Source: Pseudomonadales bacterium (GTDB lineage: Bacteria > Pseudomonadota > Gammaproteobacteria > Pseudomonadales > Azotimanducaceae). Taken from it: 64,000 nt of DNA. Made by a program: the position numbers and the translations under genes. Below are positions 28,309 through 37,926 of the stretch, piece after piece. Under the pieces are notes generated by a model. It was not told the DNA's origin. It saw only the letters and a program-made list of their open reading frames with translations, and searched no databases. How positions within the stretch are numbered: the first letter of the stretch is position 1; each line of letters begins with the position of its first letter. The DNA is taken from assembly GCA_028281885.1 (NCBI GenBank), contig JANQJA010000021.1, positions 106,496 through 170,495 of the forward strand, written 5' to 3'.

Positions 28309-29070
28309 ATGTGGATTGGCATCGTGTCGCTGTTTCCCGAGATGTTTGCCGCGGTGAGCGAACAGGGGATTACAGGGCGGGCTATGCAGCGGGGTTTGCT
28401 GCAGATTGCGACCTGGAATCCACGCGAATTTACCAGCGATCGGCATCGCACGGTGGACGATAAGCCATACGGTGGCGGTCCCGGCATGCTGATGAAGGTG
28501 GCGCCCTTGCAGGCGGCTATCCATGCGGCGAAGACGGCGGGGGGCGATGGCTGCTGCGTCATTCATCTCTCGCCACAGGGTGAGAGGCTGGACCAGCAGG
28601 CATTGAACCGGCTGGCGAGGCAGGAGCGATTGGTGCTGGTTGCCAGTCGCTACGAAGGGATCGATGAACGTGTCATCGAATCCGAGATCGATGAGGAATT
28701 GTCGATTGGCGATTACGTGCTGTCAGGCGGTGAGTTGCCGGCGATGGTTCTGATCGACGGACTGGCCCGCCTGATGCCCGGTGCGGTGGGTGACGAGGAC
28801 TCGGTCAGGAACGATTCCTTCTACAACGGATTATTGGATTACCCGCAGTACACGCGGCCGGAGTCGATTGACGACAGAGACGTCCCGCCGGTGTTGATGA
28901 GCGGGAATCACGAGGAAATCAGGCGCTGGCGTCTGAAGCAGAGCCTCGGTAGGACGCTGGAGCGTCGACCGGATCTGCTGCAACGACGGCAGCTGAGTAA
29001 CGATGAAACAGTGTTACTGGAAGAGTACTGCGCAGAGCGAGGCCTCCAGTGGAACAACAAGGAAACTTGA
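28309..29070 (+). CDS. trmD: tRNA (guanine-N1)-methyltransferase TrmD
   Basis: SAM-dependent SPOUT enzyme making m1G37 in tRNAs. It starts [16 protein letters not shown], with [15 protein letters not shown], the SAM-binding knot ([10 protein letters not shown] ... [14 protein letters not shown]) and a C-terminal helical domain. Length 253 aa (E. coli 255). Third gene of the operon; only 2 bases separate its stop from the rplS ATG. Confidence 0.98.
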   Translation: MWIGIVSLFPEMFAAVSEQGITGRAMQRGLLQIATWNPREFTSDRHRTVDDKPYGGGPGMLMKVAPLQAAIHAAKTAGGDGCCVIHLSPQGERLDQQALNRLARQERLVLVASRYEGIDERVIESEIDEELSIGDYVLSGGELPAMVLIDGLARLMPGAVGDEDSVRNDSFYNGLLDYPQYTRPESIDDRDVPPVLMSGNHEEIRRWRLKQSLGRTLERRPDLLQRRQLSNDETVLLEEYCAERGLQWNNKET

Positions 29071-29072
29071 TC

Positions 29073-29417
29073 ATGAGCAAGATCATTCAGCAGATTGACG
29101 CGGAGCAACTGCGGGAGCTTCCGGAATTCAGCCCGGGCGACACAGTGGTGGTTCAGGTTCGGGTCAAGGAAGGCAACCGGGAACGATTGCAGGCCTTTGA
29201 AGGTGTGGTGATCGCCAAGCGTAATCGCGGTATCAACTCCGCTTTTACCGTGCGCAAGATTTCACACGGTGTTGGCGTGGAGCGAACTTTCCAGGCGCAC
29301 AGCCCGCTGCTGGAAAGTATCACAATCAAGCGCCGCGGCGATGTACGCCAGGCAAAACTCTACTACCTGCGTGAACTCAGTGGTCGAGCCGCCCGCATCA
29401 AGGAAAAGCTCAACTAG
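29073..29417 (+). CDS. rplS: 50S ribosomal protein L19
   Basis: 114 aa, [19 protein letters not shown] onwards, with [20 protein letters not shown] typical of L19. The ATG at 29073 is preceded by AAGGA at 29059-29063 and gives the E. coli length; an upstream in-frame ATG at 29049 within trmD is rejected. Last gene of the operon. Confidence 0.98.
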   Translation: MSKIIQQIDAEQLRELPEFSPGDTVVVQVRVKEGNRERLQAFEGVVIAKRNRGINSAFTVRKISHGVGVERTFQAHSPLLESITIKRRGDVRQAKLYYLRELSGRAARIKEKLN

Positions 29418-29428
29418 CCAGCATCCAC

Positions 29429-29456
29429 CAGGGGCAGGCGTTCAGTACTGTCCCTG
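29429..29456 (+). terminator. Possible terminator after rplS
   Basis: CAGGGGCA (29429-29436) pairs with TGTCCCTG (29449-29456), including one G-T pair, followed by ATCTTGTTCT. The T-tract is interrupted, so the call is weak. Confidence 0.35.
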
Positions 29457-29517
29457 ATCTTGTTCTGCCGACCGCTTCGGACTAACGTAGCGTTAATTTC
29501 GGCCAGATATTCAACAC

Positions 29518-30426
29518 GTGTCCCCCGGACCTGCCGACGAAACAGAGATCGAGAAATATATCGACAACCTCTGGCTTGAGAAGGGGCTGTCCGGCAATAC
29601 CCTCGACGCGTATCGGCGAGATCTTGCCCGCTTCGCCGTCTGGCTCCGGCGTGAGCATCAACGTGACCTGATTGAGGCCCGGCGCGAAGATCTGCTGGGC
29701 TATCTGGCATACCGGGTTGGCGGTGGCGCCAGTCCGCGATCAACGGCTCGTGCGCTGTCCTGCCTGCGAGGTTTCTATCGTTACCTGCTCCGGGAGAACA
29801 GGATTGCTCTTGATCCCACACTGCGGGTGGATAATCCGCGCCTCGGTCGGCCGCTCCCGGATTCGCTGACCGAGACGGAAGTCGAGAAGCTGCTGAATGC
29901 GCCTGACATATCCACTCCGATCGGGATGCGGGATCGGACCATGCTGGAGCTGCTTTATGCGTGTGGGCTTCGGGTCAGCGAACTGGTCACCCTTGAAATG
30001 ACCAATATCAATCTGCGCCAGGGCGTGGTTCGCGTGATCGGCAAGGGTAGTAAGGAGAGGCTGGTGCCCATGGGGGAGGAGGCGATGGTGTGGCTGAATC
30101 GTTTCATGGCAGAAGCACGGTCAGAACTCCTGAAAAAGAACGCGGGAGAGAATACCGTTTTCCCCAGTAGTCAGGGACGGCCGATGACCCGCCAGACATT
30201 CTGGCACCGAATCAAGACCCATGCGCGAATGGCCGGGATCAAGCGTAAGCTGTCGCCACACACGCTCCGTCATGCGTTTGCCACCCACCTGCTGAATCAC
30301 GGGGCTGACCTGCGGGTCGTGCAGTTGTTGCTCGGGCATAGTGACCTTTCCACCACCCAGATCTATACCCATGTTGCCAGGCAGCGGATGCAGGAGCTAC
30401 ACGCTGCCCATCATCCACGCGGATAG
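29518..30426 (+). CDS. xerD: Site-specific tyrosine recombinase XerD
   Basis: Resolves chromosome dimers at dif with XerC. The N-terminus (IEKYIDNLWLEKGLSGNTLD) matches E. coli XerD and not XerC. The catalytic residues R152, K176, H248, R251, H274 and Y283 are all present. 302 aa (E. coli 298). Start is GTG at 29518. The xerD-dsbC order that follows is the E. coli arrangement, supporting the core gene over a mobile-element integrase. Confidence 0.96.
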   Translation: MSPGPADETEIEKYIDNLWLEKGLSGNTLDAYRRDLARFAVWLRREHQRDLIEARREDLLGYLAYRVGGGASPRSTARALSCLRGFYRYLLRENRIALDPTLRVDNPRLGRPLPDSLTETEVEKLLNAPDISTPIGMRDRTMLELLYACGLRVSELVTLEMTNINLRQGVVRVIGKGSKERLVPMGEEAMVWLNRFMAEARSELLKKNAGENTVFPSSQGRPMTRQTFWHRIKTHARMAGIKRKLSPHTLRHAFATHLLNHGADLRVVQLLLGHSDLSTTQIYTHVARQRMQELHAAHHPRG

Positions 30427-30554
30427 TCGGGATATCCGGTCCGTCTGTCCCGGGGTCCGGTTTACTTCGCGGCCGGAGCAGCGCAAAGTACCGGTTCGGT
30501 TCGATCAGCTTGATTCAGCGAAGCAGCAAGAGCAGTCAGTAAAGGCAGGTGGAG

Positions 30555-31298
30555 ATGGTGTACAAGATAGTCATGGCGTTGGTTTTGGTCCTCGTATTCG
30601 TATTCGGAACCCACGCGGACGAACCCCTCGATGCAGAAAACCGGGCCCTGATTGATGCCCGGCTTCGAGCGCTCGAGTTGCCGGTGATTGAGGTGAAGCC
30701 AGTGGAACTGCCGGGGTTCTATGAAGTTGTGCTTGACGGCAATCAATCACTGTATATCACCCAGGACGGACGCCACTTTCTCACCGGTGACCTTTACCGG
30801 ATGATACCGGGTTTGCCCCTGGTGAATGTGACGGAACAGGGGCGCAATCAACATCGTCGTGCCCTGATCGATGCTGTCCATGAATCCGAAATGGTTGTGT
30901 TCTCACCCCCCGCAGAAGAGGTCAAGGCAACCGTCAATGTCTTTACGGATGTCGATTGCGGTTGGTGCCAGAAATTTCATCGTGAAGTTCCGGAACTCAA
31001 TCGGCTGGGTATCTCGGTGCGCTACCTGGCGTATCCCCGGGCCGGCGTAGATTCCAAGAGTTATGACAAGATTGTTTCCGCCTGGTGTTCGGACGAACGA
31101 CAGGAAGCGTTGACCCTGGCGAAGCTGGGTGAAGAAATCGAGCAACGAACCTGCGAGAATCCGGTTGCGGCGCACTACCGCCTGGGCCGGGAGGTCGGTG
31201 TCAATGGAACCCCGTCGCTGGTTCTCGGTAACGGCAGGCTGGTACCTGGTTATCTTCCTGCGGACAAGCTGGCGCAACAACTGGGCGTCATTAACTGA
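30555..31298 (+). CDS. dsbC: Thiol:disulfide interchange protein DsbC
   Basis: Periplasmic disulfide isomerase. A signal peptide (MVYKIVMALVLVLVFVFGTHA) leads to an N-terminal dimerisation domain with VLDGNQSLYITQDGRHFLTG, then a thioredoxin fold with C135-G-W-C138 and the cis-Pro loop NGTPSL. A second cysteine pair (AWCSDE ... RTCENP) corresponds to the structural disulfide of DsbC. ATG at 30555 is preferred over GTG at 30549 because an AGG lies 5 bases upstream. recJ, which follows dsbC in E. coli, is absent. Confidence 0.92.
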   Translation: MVYKIVMALVLVLVFVFGTHADEPLDAENRALIDARLRALELPVIEVKPVELPGFYEVVLDGNQSLYITQDGRHFLTGDLYRMIPGLPLVNVTEQGRNQHRRALIDAVHESEMVVFSPPAEEVKATVNVFTDVDCGWCQKFHREVPELNRLGISVRYLAYPRAGVDSKSYDKIVSAWCSDERQEALTLAKLGEEIEQRTCENPVAAHYRLGREVGVNGTPSLVLGNGRLVPGYLPADKLAQQLGVIN

Positions 31299-31339
31299 GC
31301 TAACGATTTGATCAAGGCGCGCTCGAGTATTGCGTGATT

Positions 31340-31348
31340 TGATATAAT
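31340..31348 (+). promoter_or_regulatory. Extended -10 promoter before the MFS gene
   Basis: TGATATAAT combines the TGn extension with a perfect TATAAT (31343-31348), 46 bases before the GTG start. No clear -35 is seen, as is common for extended -10 promoters. Confidence 0.5.
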
Positions 31349-31393
31349 CGCCCAGGCACGCCATCCGGCGTCCTCTTTTTCCTTGGAGACCAC

Positions 31394-32680
31394 GTGCCTA
31401 GTCACGATCTAGCCGCTCGCCATGCCGAGCGTCGTTACGACATTCAGGTAAAGCGTCACCTGACGCGTAACTACATTGCCCATCTGGCTCATGGACTGTT
31501 GGGTCAGACCGGATTCCGGCTGATTATTGCGCCGACTTTCCTGCCTGCCTACATCCTGATGTTGTCCGGTGGATCACAGTTTGTGGTTGGACTGGCGTCA
31601 TCGCTGCAGTCCATGGGTATGATGCTGACTCCCCTGGTGGGCGCCAACCTGATTGAGCATCGCAAGCGTGTCCTGCCGGTGGGGTTCGTCACCGGCAGCC
31701 TGATGCGAGGCACGATCCTGATGATTGCGCTCGCTGGCTTCTTCCTCGAAGGGACCGCGACGCTGATTGCCATTCTGGTGTGTCTGACCTTGCAGGGTCT
31801 GTTCGCCGGCATGCAGGGTGTCATATTCAACTTCCTGACCTCGAAGACCATTCCGGTCTCCAAGCGCGGCCGGCTCACGGGATTTCGGAATTTTCTCGCG
31901 GGTATCCTGACCGCGGGGGTGGCCTGGGCCGGGGGTGTGTACCTGATTGGCGAGAATCCCACACCGGCCGGATACTCCTGGACCTTCCTGCTGGCATTCC
32001 TGCTGACGTCCATCGGCCTGTCAATGATGCTTATTCTGCGAGAGCCGGAGCCGCCCATTGTCACGAGTCGACGTTCCTTGCTGAGCAGTATCGGGTCAGT
32101 CCCGGCATTGTTACGGGAAGATCCGGCATTCACTCGTTATTGTCTCGCCCGGACCCTGGCCACCACCGGTCTCATGGCGATGCCGTTTTATATTCTCTAT
32201 GCCGGGCAATCCCTTGGGCTGACCGGGCAGTTCCTCGGCGTCGTGACGTTTGTATTCTCGATTTCGGGTACGGTCTCCAACCTCATGTGGGGCGCCGTCG
32301 CTGACCGGACCGGTTTTCGCTTCACCTTCCTGTTGTCGTGCGGTGTTTGGATTGCGGCGACTCTGCTGCTGATGGTAGCGAATGGATTTATCGTCACCGT
32401 CGTCGTGTTCATCGGTATTGGTGCGGCGCTGCAGGGCTTTCAGAGCAGTTCCATGAACCTGACGTTGGAATTTGGCAACCGCGAGGGGCTTCCCATGCGG
32501 ATTGCGATTGCCAATACCATCTCTGGGCTGGCCGGTGCGATCGGGCCTCTGCTGGGCGGGTTGCTGGCGGCCTATTTCGGATACCTGCTGGTATTCTCTG
32601 TTTCGGTCGCTTTCCTGGCGGTAGGTGCCATCGTTGTTGCTGTCTATGTTCCGGAGCCTCGACGCCGGAAAGCTGGCTGA
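31394..32680 (+). CDS. MFS transporter of unknown substrate
   Basis: A 428-aa integral membrane protein with about 12 hydrophobic helices in two halves, characteristic of the Major Facilitator Superfamily. An N-terminal cytoplasmic segment of about 25 residues precedes the first helix. The inter-domain loop ([17 protein letters not shown]) is basic. Start is GTG at 31394 with TTGGAG 5 bases upstream. I see no substrate-specific motif; neighbours (dsbC, aminotransferase, hom) do not decide it. Confidence 0.75.
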   Translation: MPSHDLAARHAERRYDIQVKRHLTRNYIAHLAHGLLGQTGFRLIIAPTFLPAYILMLSGGSQFVVGLASSLQSMGMMLTPLVGANLIEHRKRVLPVGFVTGSLMRGTILMIALAGFFLEGTATLIAILVCLTLQGLFAGMQGVIFNFLTSKTIPVSKRGRLTGFRNFLAGILTAGVAWAGGVYLIGENPTPAGYSWTFLLAFLLTSIGLSMMLILREPEPPIVTSRRSLLSSIGSVPALLREDPAFTRYCLARTLATTGLMAMPFYILYAGQSLGLTGQFLGVVTFVFSISGTVSNLMWGAVADRTGFRFTFLLSCGVWIAATLLLMVANGFIVTVVVFIGIGAALQGFQSSSMNLTLEFGNREGLPMRIAIANTISGLAGAIGPLLGGLLAAYFGYLLVFSVSVAFLAVGAIVVAVYVPEPRRRKAG

Positions 32681-32735
32681 CGGGTATCTAACTGGCATAG
32701 AATGCACGGTTTTAACTTGCCGGCCCGATACTCAA

Positions 32736-33932
32736 ATGGACGACTTCCCGCGCATCAAGCGCCTGCCTCCCTACATATTCAGCATTACTGATTCGCTGAA
32801 GCGGGAAGCGCGCGCGCGCGGCGAAGATATCATCGACTTCGGCATGGGCAATCCCGATCAGCCGACGCCGCAACATATCGTCGATAAACTGATTGAGACG
32901 GTGCAGCGGGGGGATACTCACCGTTACTCGCAGTCGAAGGGGATTCCCCGGCTGCGTCGCGCTATCTGCAACTGGTACAAGCATCGCTTCGATGTGGATC
33001 TGGACATGAACACCGAAGCGATCGTCACGCTGGGTTCGAAAGAGGGCATTGCCCACCTGGCGATGGCAGCGCTTGGGCCGGGTGATGCGGTGCTGGTGCC
33101 GAATCCTTCGTACCCCGTGCATCCCTATGGCTTTGTGATTGCCGACGCGGATGTGCGGCATGTACCACTGACGCCCGACGTGGACTTCTTTGCTGAACTC
33201 GAACAAGCCATCCTCAACACCTGGCCGAAGCCGAAGATGATTATCGTCAACTTTCCCGGCAATCCGACCACCCAGTGTGTCGATCTGGAGTTTTTTGAGC
33301 GCCTGATTCGCATGGCCAAGGAACATGAGATCTGGGTAGTGCAGGATCTCGCTTATGCCGACCTGGTATTCGATGGTTACGAAGTGCCGTCCATATTGCA
33401 GGTTCCTGGCGCCAAGGACATTGCAGTGGAGTTCTTTACGCTGTCCAAGAGCTACAACATGCCAGGCTGGCGAATCGGTTTCTGTGTCGGTAATGAAACG
33501 CTGGTGAGCGCGCTTGCCCGCATCAAATCGTATCTGGATTACGGGATGTTTACGCCGATTCAGGTGGCTGCGATTGCGGCACTCGAGGGTGACCAGAGCT
33601 GTGTCGAGGATATCCGGGAGATGTATCGCAAGCGCCGCGATGTACTCTGCGATGGGTTGAACTCAGTTGGCTGGCAGGTGGATAAACCCAGGGCGACGAT
33701 GTTTGTCTGGGCGAAGATTCCACCGCAGTTTCAGAACATGGGTTCGCTGGAGTTCTCCAAACATTTGTTGAAAGAAGCCAAGGTGGCGGTATCACCTGGT
33801 ATTGGATTCGGCCAGTATGGAGACGACCATGTCCGTTTCGCGCTGATCGAAAACGAACACCGTACCAGGCAGGCGCTGCGCGGTATCAGGAAGATGTTTC
33901 GGAACGCAGGTACCGTCGGAGGTGAGTCGTGA
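32736..33932 (+). CDS. alaC: AlaC-like PLP-dependent aminotransferase
   Basis: Class I/II fold-type I aminotransferase, 398 aa from ATG 32736, starting [16 protein letters not shown]. It has [14 protein letters not shown], the phosphate/PLP region [10 protein letters not shown] and the PLP lysine in [15 protein letters not shown]. These match the AlaC (glutamate-pyruvate aminotransferase) group; in many proteobacteria a related gene lies directly upstream of hom, as here. The longer frame from 32625 would overlap the MFS gene and adds 37 residues without homology. It overlaps hom by 4 bases (GTGA), implying coupled expression with the homoserine branch. Confidence 0.88.
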   Translation: MDDFPRIKRLPPYIFSITDSLKREARARGEDIIDFGMGNPDQPTPQHIVDKLIETVQRGDTHRYSQSKGIPRLRRAICNWYKHRFDVDLDMNTEAIVTLGSKEGIAHLAMAALGPGDAVLVPNPSYPVHPYGFVIADADVRHVPLTPDVDFFAELEQAILNTWPKPKMIIVNFPGNPTTQCVDLEFFERLIRMAKEHEIWVVQDLAYADLVFDGYEVPSILQVPGAKDIAVEFFTLSKSYNMPGWRIGFCVGNETLVSALARIKSYLDYGMFTPIQVAAIAALEGDQSCVEDIREMYRKRRDVLCDGLNSVGWQVDKPRATMFVWAKIPPQFQNMGSLEFSKHLLKEAKVAVSPGIGFGQYGDDHVRFALIENEHRTRQALRGIRKMFRNAGTVGGES

Positions 33933-35218
33933 CCCGGCGCATTGGCGTGGGTATCTGCGGGCTGGGCACTGTTGGCAGTGGCACTTTTAATCTGCTGCGT
34001 GCAAATGCCGATGAGATGATCCGCAAGACCGGTATCCGGTTTGATATCGCGCAGGTCGGCTGTCGTCGCGATCATCCCGATTGTGACCTGAGCGACGTTG
34101 ACGTCACCCGTGACATCTTCGATGTCGTGAAGAATCCTGGTGTCGACGTCGTTGCCGAACTGATTGGCGGCATTGATGTAGCGTTTGAACTCGTGATGGC
34201 TGCCATTGGCAACGGCAAGCATGTGGTCACGGCCAACAAGGCATTAATTGCTGAACGAGGTGAGGAGATTTTCGCCGCGGCAACGGCGGCGGGTGTTTCG
34301 GTTCGTTACGAGGCGGCAGTTGCGGGTGGCATTCCGGTTATCAAGGCAGTTCGCGAAGGCCTGGCCGGCAACCGGATTGATTTCATTGCCGGCATCATTA
34401 ACGGCACCGGCAATTTTATCCTGACCGCTATGTCAGAACCGGGCAGCAACCGGGCTTTTGCTGAGGTACTGAAAGAGGCGCAGGAACTGGGCTATGCAGA
34501 GGCCGATCCCACCTTTGATGTTGAAGGTATCGACGCTGCCCACAAGCTGGCCATTTTGTCAGCCATCGCGTTTGGCACACCGATCCGGTTTGATGCGATG
34601 TACACGGAAGGCATCTCTGCGGTAACGCCAGCGGATATTCGTTATGCGGATCAGCTCGGCTATTGCATCAAGCATCTGGGAATCACTCGTCGAGGGGAGG
34701 ATGGTATCGAGCTGCGTGTGCATCCTGCATTGATCGACAAAACGTCGATGCTGGCCCAGGTCAACGGCGTCATGAACGCAGTGATGGTTGGCAGCGAGCC
34801 GGCCGGCGTGACGATGTACTACGGCGCGGGTGCCGGCGCAGGGCCGACTGCCTCTGCGGTGGTTTCAGATATTGTCGATGTGGGCAGGGCGCCTCTTGCT
34901 GTTCCGAACCTTGGCTTCGATGCTGACAGCATCAGATCGATGCCGGTGCTTGCCATTGACCAGACTCGCTGCTGCTTCTATCTGAAGCTGACCGCGCTCG
35001 ACAAGGCAGGTGTGATGGCACGAATCTCTTCTGTCCTGGGGCAGCACAACATCAGTATTGAATCCCTGGTGCAGCGGGATGCCCGGGCGGGGCATGCGCC
35101 TGTGGTGATTGTCACCGACGAAGTGCAGGAAAGTGAGCTGGATGCGGCGATCACGGAGCTGCAGGCACTGCCTGAGGTCGAGGAAAAAGTCACCCGAATC
35201 CGGATTGAATCGCTTTAG
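33929..35218 (+). CDS. hom: Homoserine dehydrogenase
   Basis: Reduces aspartate semialdehyde to homoserine for threonine and methionine. The Rossmann motif is [16 protein letters not shown]; the catalytic region has [15 protein letters not shown] and [15 protein letters not shown]; the C-terminus is an ACT domain ([20 protein letters not shown]). 429 aa, the monofunctional form, not fused to aspartokinase. GTG start at 33929 has GGAGG 6 bases upstream. thrC, which often follows, is absent; a bidirectional terminator comes next. Confidence 0.97.
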   Translation: MTRRIGVGICGLGTVGSGTFNLLRANADEMIRKTGIRFDIAQVGCRRDHPDCDLSDVDVTRDIFDVVKNPGVDVVAELIGGIDVAFELVMAAIGNGKHVVTANKALIAERGEEIFAAATAAGVSVRYEAAVAGGIPVIKAVREGLAGNRIDFIAGIINGTGNFILTAMSEPGSNRAFAEVLKEAQELGYAEADPTFDVEGIDAAHKLAILSAIAFGTPIRFDAMYTEGISAVTPADIRYADQLGYCIKHLGITRRGEDGIELRVHPALIDKTSMLAQVNGVMNAVMVGSEPAGVTMYYGAGAGAGPTASAVVSDIVDVGRAPLAVPNLGFDADSIRSMPVLAIDQTRCCFYLKLTALDKAGVMARISSVLGQHNISIESLVQRDARAGHAPVVIVTDEVQESELDAAITELQALPEVEEKVTRIRIESL

Positions 35219-35240
35219 CGCGAATCTTTTCTCGTTCTAA

Positions 35241-35267
35241 AAAAAGGCCGGTGATACCGGCCTTTTT
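35241..35267. terminator. Bidirectional intrinsic terminator between hom and the aldehyde dehydrogenase gene
   Basis: AAAAAGGCCGGT-GAT-ACCGGCCTTTTT is a perfect 12-base palindrome arm around a 3-base loop, with T-tracts in both directions. It separates two convergent genes. Confidence 0.92.
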
Positions 35268-35288
35268 GGTTTGATCCGCTGTTCTGGA

Positions 35289-36647
35289 TCAGGCAGCTTT
35301 CCAGATCTCATCATCGGTGGGAGCCGGCGTCGCTTTTTTGTAGCCGATTCGCGAGATGTTGATCAGGTGTTTGTAGTCGAGGTTCTCGGAAATCGAGTTG
35401 TTACCCCAGGACCCGCAGCCCAGTGTTGTTGTCGGGGCGAATCCATTCTGTAACGAGCCGCCTGCGGTGAGCGAACTCGGTTCATTCACCACGAGCCGGC
35501 TGATTGGCAGTGCGACGCCGGCGTCCGCGATGTGCGTATCGTTGTTGGAGTGAATCGCGGTTGAATGTCCTGCGCCCTCTATTTCGAGGTTGAAACGGGC
35601 AATGCCGATCGCTTCATCAAAGTCGTCGTAAGCGAAACTGACCATCACCGGACACATCTTCTCTTTACGCAGCACGTCGTCTTCCGCGCCGTTGGACCGA
35701 ATAATGATCACGCGAGTGCCTTCCGGTACGTCGATGCCCGCCCGCTCGGCGATAAACTGGACGCTCTGGCCAACGATGTCACCGCTGATATGGCCGTCGG
35801 TAAAGAGCACCGCGCGGAGCTTGTCCGCCGTGGCCTGATCGTCGATGTAGTAGGCGCCGCGCGATACGAATGCGGCGATGACCTGTTCGTACTTGTCGGC
35901 CGGCGCAATCACTGACTGTTCGCCGGAACAGATAATGCCGTTGTCGAAAGCGCGACCGGTAATGACCTTCTCGGCCGCATCTTCAAAATCGACGTCGCTG
36001 TCGATAATGACCTGGACGTTGCCCGGACCCACACCAAACGAAGGTTTGCCGCTGCTATAGGCAGCCTGGACCATGCCGGGACCACCGGTGGCCACGAGTA
36101 CGTCGACAGCGGACATCAGCGCCTGGGTGCGTTCGATCGTTGGTTCTTCGATAATCTGGATCAGGTTGTCGGGGCCGCCCAGCTTGGCGATTTCCTGGTT
36201 CATCAGGGCGACGGTCTTGCTGCTCACCTGCTTGGCGCGGGGGTGCGGCGCACAGATGATGGCGTTGCCGCCTTTGATGGCAAACATGGCATTGCACATC
36301 GGTGTGACCACGGGATTGGTGGTGGGTGTGACGGAGCCGACGATGCCGACCGGCTTGGCGACCTGAATAATGCCGTTTTCGTCGCGCTCGGAAATAATGC
36401 CGATGGAACGCTTGTCCTTCAGGTTATTCCAGATCGCGCGAGCCTTGCCGCGGTTTTTAGTGACCTTGTCCTCGTACACACCCATGCGGGTCTCGTCCAC
36501 CGCATCCCGAGCCAGTTCTTCGGCATTGTCATAGACGACCTTGCCGATCGCCCGGACCAGTTCGTCGACCTGCGCCTGCGAATAGGTGGCGACTTGTCGC
36601 TGCGCAATACGCGCTTTTTCGATCATTTCTTCAATCAGGGTATCCAT
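35289..36647 (-). CDS. CoA-acylating aldehyde dehydrogenase (AdhE N-domain / EutE / SucD-like)
   Basis: A 452-aa aldehyde dehydrogenase of the CoA-acylating branch. The catalytic cysteine is C240 in NGIICSGEQSVIAP. TTNPVVTPMCNA, CAPHPRAK and the C-terminal TTTLGCGSWGNNSISENL are typical of the acetaldehyde dehydrogenase half of AdhE and of SucD/EutE enzymes. The substrate (acetyl-CoA, succinyl-CoA or another acyl-CoA) cannot be told from the sequence. There is no alcohol dehydrogenase, microcompartment or ethanolamine gene nearby. I start at the ATG complementary to 36645-36647; the frame extends 115 residues upstream but that part runs into the prfB region and has no homology. An orphan metabolic gene among housekeeping neighbours. 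Confidence 0.85.
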   Translation of the reverse strand: MDTLIEEMIEKARIAQRQVATYSQAQVDELVRAIGKVVYDNAEELARDAVDETRMGVYEDKVTKNRGKARAIWNNLKDKRSIGIISERDENGIIQVAKPVGIVGSVTPTTNPVVTPMCNAMFAIKGGNAIICAPHPRAKQVSSKTVALMNQEIAKLGGPDNLIQIIEEPTIERTQALMSAVDVLVATGGPGMVQAAYSSGKPSFGVGPGNVQVIIDSDVDFEDAAEKVITGRAFDNGIICSGEQSVIAPADKYEQVIAAFVSRGAYYIDDQATADKLRAVLFTDGHISGDIVGQSVQFIAERAGIDVPEGTRVIIIRSNGAEDDVLRKEKMCPVMVSFAYDDFDEAIGIARFNLEIEGAGHSTAIHSNNDTHIADAGVALPISRLVVNEPSSLTAGGSLQNGFAPTTTLGCGSWGNNSISENLDYKHLINISRIGYKKATPAPTDDEIWKAA

Positions 36648-36715
36648 CTTCTTTCTCGGATTAATTTGGGGTGTTAAGAGGCGTACTGTACACGAACTGT
36701 CTGAAAAACAAAGGC

Positions 36716-36774
36716 GAGCGGGGCGGCTGGCGGCCCCACGCCAGGGGTTCGAAGCTCCGGTTTCTGGCCCGCTC
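36716..36774. repeat. GC-rich inverted repeat in the divergent spacer before prfB
   Basis: GAGCGGG (36716-36722) and CCCGCTC (36768-36774) frame a GC-rich segment that contains further partial self-complementarity (GGGGC/GCCCC). It lies upstream of the likely prfB -10. Function unknown. Confidence 0.35.
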
Positions 36775-36787
36775 CGGGGCCTTCGTT

Positions 36788-36793
36788 TACAAT
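36788..36793 (+). promoter_or_regulatory. -10 box of probable prfB promoter
   Basis: TACAAT 35 bases before the prfB TTG start; no convincing -35. Confidence 0.4.
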
Positions 36794-36828
36794 GCCGCGT
36801 TTCCCACGCAAACCACAAGGAACTGAGA

Positions 36829-37924
36829 TTGGAAGTCGGCGTATTCATGTCCCAGATCAAAGACCTGCAGGATCGCACTGGCGTCCTGAGGGGGTATCTT
36901 TGACTACGAAACCCGCAAGGAGCGACTGGCCGAGGTTGAGCTGGAACTCGCCGATGCCGGTGTTTGGGACGATCCCGAGCGGGCCCAGGCACTGGGCAGG
37001 GAGCGCGCTTCGCTGGAAAACGTCGTCACCACGATCGATGCTCTGGCGGATGGGCTGACTGACGCCATCGATATCATTGAACTAGCGCGGGAAGAGGAAG
37101 ACGACTCCCTGCTTGAAGATGCCGTGGCAGACCTGGACCGCCTTCGCGCCAGCCTGGAGCGGCTTGAATTCCGGAGGATGTTTTCCGGCAAGCTCGACGG
37201 GAACAATGCATTTGTCGATATTCAGGCGGGCTCAGGGGGTACAGAGGCCCAGGACTGGGCGGAAATGCTGCTTCGAATGTATCTGCGCTGGGCGGAACAA
37301 AAAGGATTCAGGGCGGAACTGATGGAAGCCTCTGCGGGCGACGTGGCCGGCATCAAGGGAGCGACCATCCTGGTGGAAGGAGACTTCGCATTTGGCTGGC
37401 TGCGGACGGAAACCGGTGTCCATCGGCTGGTGCGGAAATCACCGTTTGACTCCGGTAATCGTAGGCACACCTCGTTCGCGTCGGTGTTTGTTTCGCCGGA
37501 ACTGGATGATGACATCGAGATAGAACTTGATATGAATGACGTGCGGGTCGACACCTATCGTGCCAGCGGTGCGGGTGGTCAGCACGTCAACAAGACTGAC
37601 TCTGCTATCCGGCTGACTCACGTTCCTACTGGTATCGTCGTGCAATGCCAGAATCAGCGGTCGCAGCACAAGAACCGGGATCAGGCGATCAAACAGCTGA
37701 AAGCCAAGCTGTATGAAATGGAAGAGCAGAAGCGCAAGCAGGAACAGCAGGCAGTCGAAGACAACAAGATGGATATTAGCTGGGGTAGCCAGATTCGCTC
37801 TTATGTTCTGGACAGTGGACGTATCAAGGATCTGCGTACCAACATCGAGACATCGAACACCCAGGCCGTCCTGGACGGCGATCTGGATTCTTTTATTGAA
37901 GCGAGCCTGAAACAGGGACTTTAA
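36829..37924 (+). CDS. prfB: Peptide chain release factor RF2 with programmed +1 frameshift
   Basis: Recognises UGA and UAA. Translation starts at TTG 36829 (AAGGAA 6 bases upstream), giving [18 protein letters not shown], which aligns with the Pseudomonas RF2 N-terminus. After 24 codons it meets an in-frame TGA at 36901-36903. The context AGGGGGTATCTTTGAC is identical to the E. coli frameshift site: internal Shine-Dalgarno, slippery CTT, then TGA-C. The rest is read one base later from 36902, giving 364 aa in total (E. coli 365). The SPF anticodon-like motif (about residue 204) and GGQ (249-251) are present. Low RF2 leads to frameshifting and more RF2, so the gene is self-regulated. lysS follows directly. 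Confidence 0.97.
36889..36904 (+). promoter_or_regulatory. RF2 programmed frameshift signal
   Basis: AGGGGG (36889-36894) acts as internal Shine-Dalgarno, TAT-CTT (36895-36900) holds the slippery codon, and TGAC (36901-36904) is the poor-termination UGA context. All elements match the known prfB site. Confidence 0.97.
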
Positions 37925-37926
37925 GC

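Noticed and set aside
29518..30426. Integrase of a mobile element
   Set aside because: The N-terminus and dsbC neighbour identify it as the core recombinase XerD.
36586..36903. 105-aa forward ORF ending at TGA 36901
   Set aside because: Its last 24 codons are the zero-frame part of prfB; the rest runs through the aldehyde dehydrogenase start region.
36648..36992. 115-residue N-terminal extension of the aldehyde dehydrogenase frame
   Set aside because: It overlaps the prfB start and frameshift site on the other strand and has no homology; the family start is at 36647.
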